Shown piece after piece: positions 5,766 through 6,215 of a stretch of DNA of 6,215 bases. This DNA is from Nitrospirota bacterium. Lineage in GTDB: Bacteria > Nitrospirota_A > Leptospirillia > Leptospirillales > Leptospirillaceae. A model generated the notes under the pieces. It saw nothing but the letters and a program-made list of their open reading frames with translations. It was not told the DNA's origin and did not search any database. Position 1 is the stretch's first letter. Every line of letters begins with the position of its first letter. Location: assembly GCA_021795275.1 (NCBI GenBank), contig JAJYPO010000137.1:1-6215 (forward strand), given 5' to 3'. The translations under genes were made by a program, and so were the position numbers.

Positions 5766-6215
5766 GTGGAAATTTGGCCGGTCATGGCCCCTCACAGTCC
5801 GGATTTGCTTTCCTCCTGGAAGGGGGGGGACGGACGGGAGATGATTGGGAAGTTCGTCGGACTTCGCCAGGAGATTTTCGCGCGCTCATCCGACCCATTT
5901 ACTGCCGTGATCGCCTATACCCCCGGATGGCAAACCAGAAATGTCACTCTTGTCGATCCGGCGCCCGAACACTGTTCCTCCCGGGATTTCTCGGGATTTG
6001 GCCACCACTATCAGTACGATCCTCCGGGCGATCCCCTTCTGGCCCGACGCTTGATCTCCTCTGCGAGGGGGCTCGGCATGGCCGTGGCAGAGGGAGTCCA
6101 TGGTGTCGACCACTCCATATCCGTTCCCCTGTTTTTTCTTCTCCCCGAAGGAACCACCCCGGTCATTCCAGTCTCCCAGAATCTTTCGGGAGTGAGGCAG
6201 GCCTTACTTCTGGGT
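5766..6215 (+). CDS. Class III extradiol dioxygenase (LigB/MEMO-fold) family protein, 3' end outside the window
   Basis: An open frame of 150 codons with no stop before the right edge, starting at GTG directly after the previous TAG with a strong Shine-Dalgarno. Family resemblance: an N-terminal MAPHSPDLL (7-15) with a possible metal-ligand histidine H10; a β-strand ending VIAYTPGW (48-55); DFSGFGHHYQYDPPGDPLLARRL (74-96, family pattern DfyGFp...Y.apGdp.LA); and HGVDHSISVPLFFLLPE (112-128) followed by PVIPVS (132-137), the family's DHG..vPL..l.P...PVv.iS element. These proteins cleave catechol-type rings with Fe(II), or, like MEMO, have other roles. Here the usual second histidine of SPHW is replaced by Gly53, and DHG reads DHS, so the metal site may be altered or lost. 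H80, H81, H112 and H116 remain. Coupling to the Rsm22-family gene suggests linked expression. Whether an AMMECR1 domain or gene follows cannot be seen. The substrate is unknown. Confidence 0.72.
   Translation, partial: MEIWPVMAPHSPDLLSSWKGGDGREMIGKFVGLRQEIFARSSDPFTAVIAYTPGWQTRNVTLVDPAPEHCSSRDFSGFGHHYQYDPPGDPLLARRLISSARGLGMAVAEGVHGVDHSISVPLFFLLPEGTTPVIPVSQNLSGVRQALLLG

Noticed and set aside
5145..5795. 216-codon minus-strand open frame opposite the Rsm22-family gene
   Set aside because: The plus strand encodes a recognisable protein with SAM and Rsm22 motifs; the antisense translation has no recognisable domain and is a by-product of GC-rich codons.

Overview
The window comes from a moderately GC-rich bacterial chromosome with tightly packed genes, frequent GTG starts and stop/start junctions that abut directly. 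Gene content and protein style suggest a chemolithotrophic, possibly acidophilic Nitrospirota such as a Leptospirillum relative. That assignment is an inference from memory of similar proteins, not the result of a search. There are no rRNA or tRNA genes, CRISPR arrays, insertion sequences or phage genes.

Left block (1-3254, + strand): four co-directional genes that look like the tail of a terminal-oxidase operon. First is the 3' part of a membrane-anchored SUMF1/formylglycine-generating-enzyme-fold protein, whose hydrophobic N-terminus runs off the left edge. It is followed by a four-helix membrane protein resembling the helix X-XI part of CcoN/NorB, with the HxH haem-ligand pair. Next is a 94-residue membrane protein of unknown family. 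Last is a CcoG/RdxA/FixG-type polyferredoxin, expected to act in copper delivery and assembly of cbb3 oxidase. The order suggests that the genes just left of the window encode a haem-copper oxidase or its c-type cytochromes.

Middle (3265-4542, - strand): a complete hisS (histidyl-tRNA synthetase), convergent with ccoG across only 10 bp and divergent from the next gene across 95 bp.

Right block (4638-6215, + strand): a bacterial Rsm22-family methyltransferase-like protein that keeps four cysteines able to hold an Fe-S cluster. It abuts a class III extradiol-dioxygenase (LigB/MEMO-fold) protein that runs off the right edge. The junction TAG-GTG and a strong Shine-Dalgarno inside the end of the first gene imply translational coupling.

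The points most worth following are: the SUMF1-fold protein without the two FGE catalytic cysteines beside oxidase genes; the stand-alone CcoN-like half-core; the unknown small membrane protein between it and ccoG; and the Rsm22-LigB pair, in which the LigB-like member seems to lack one metal-ligand histidine.
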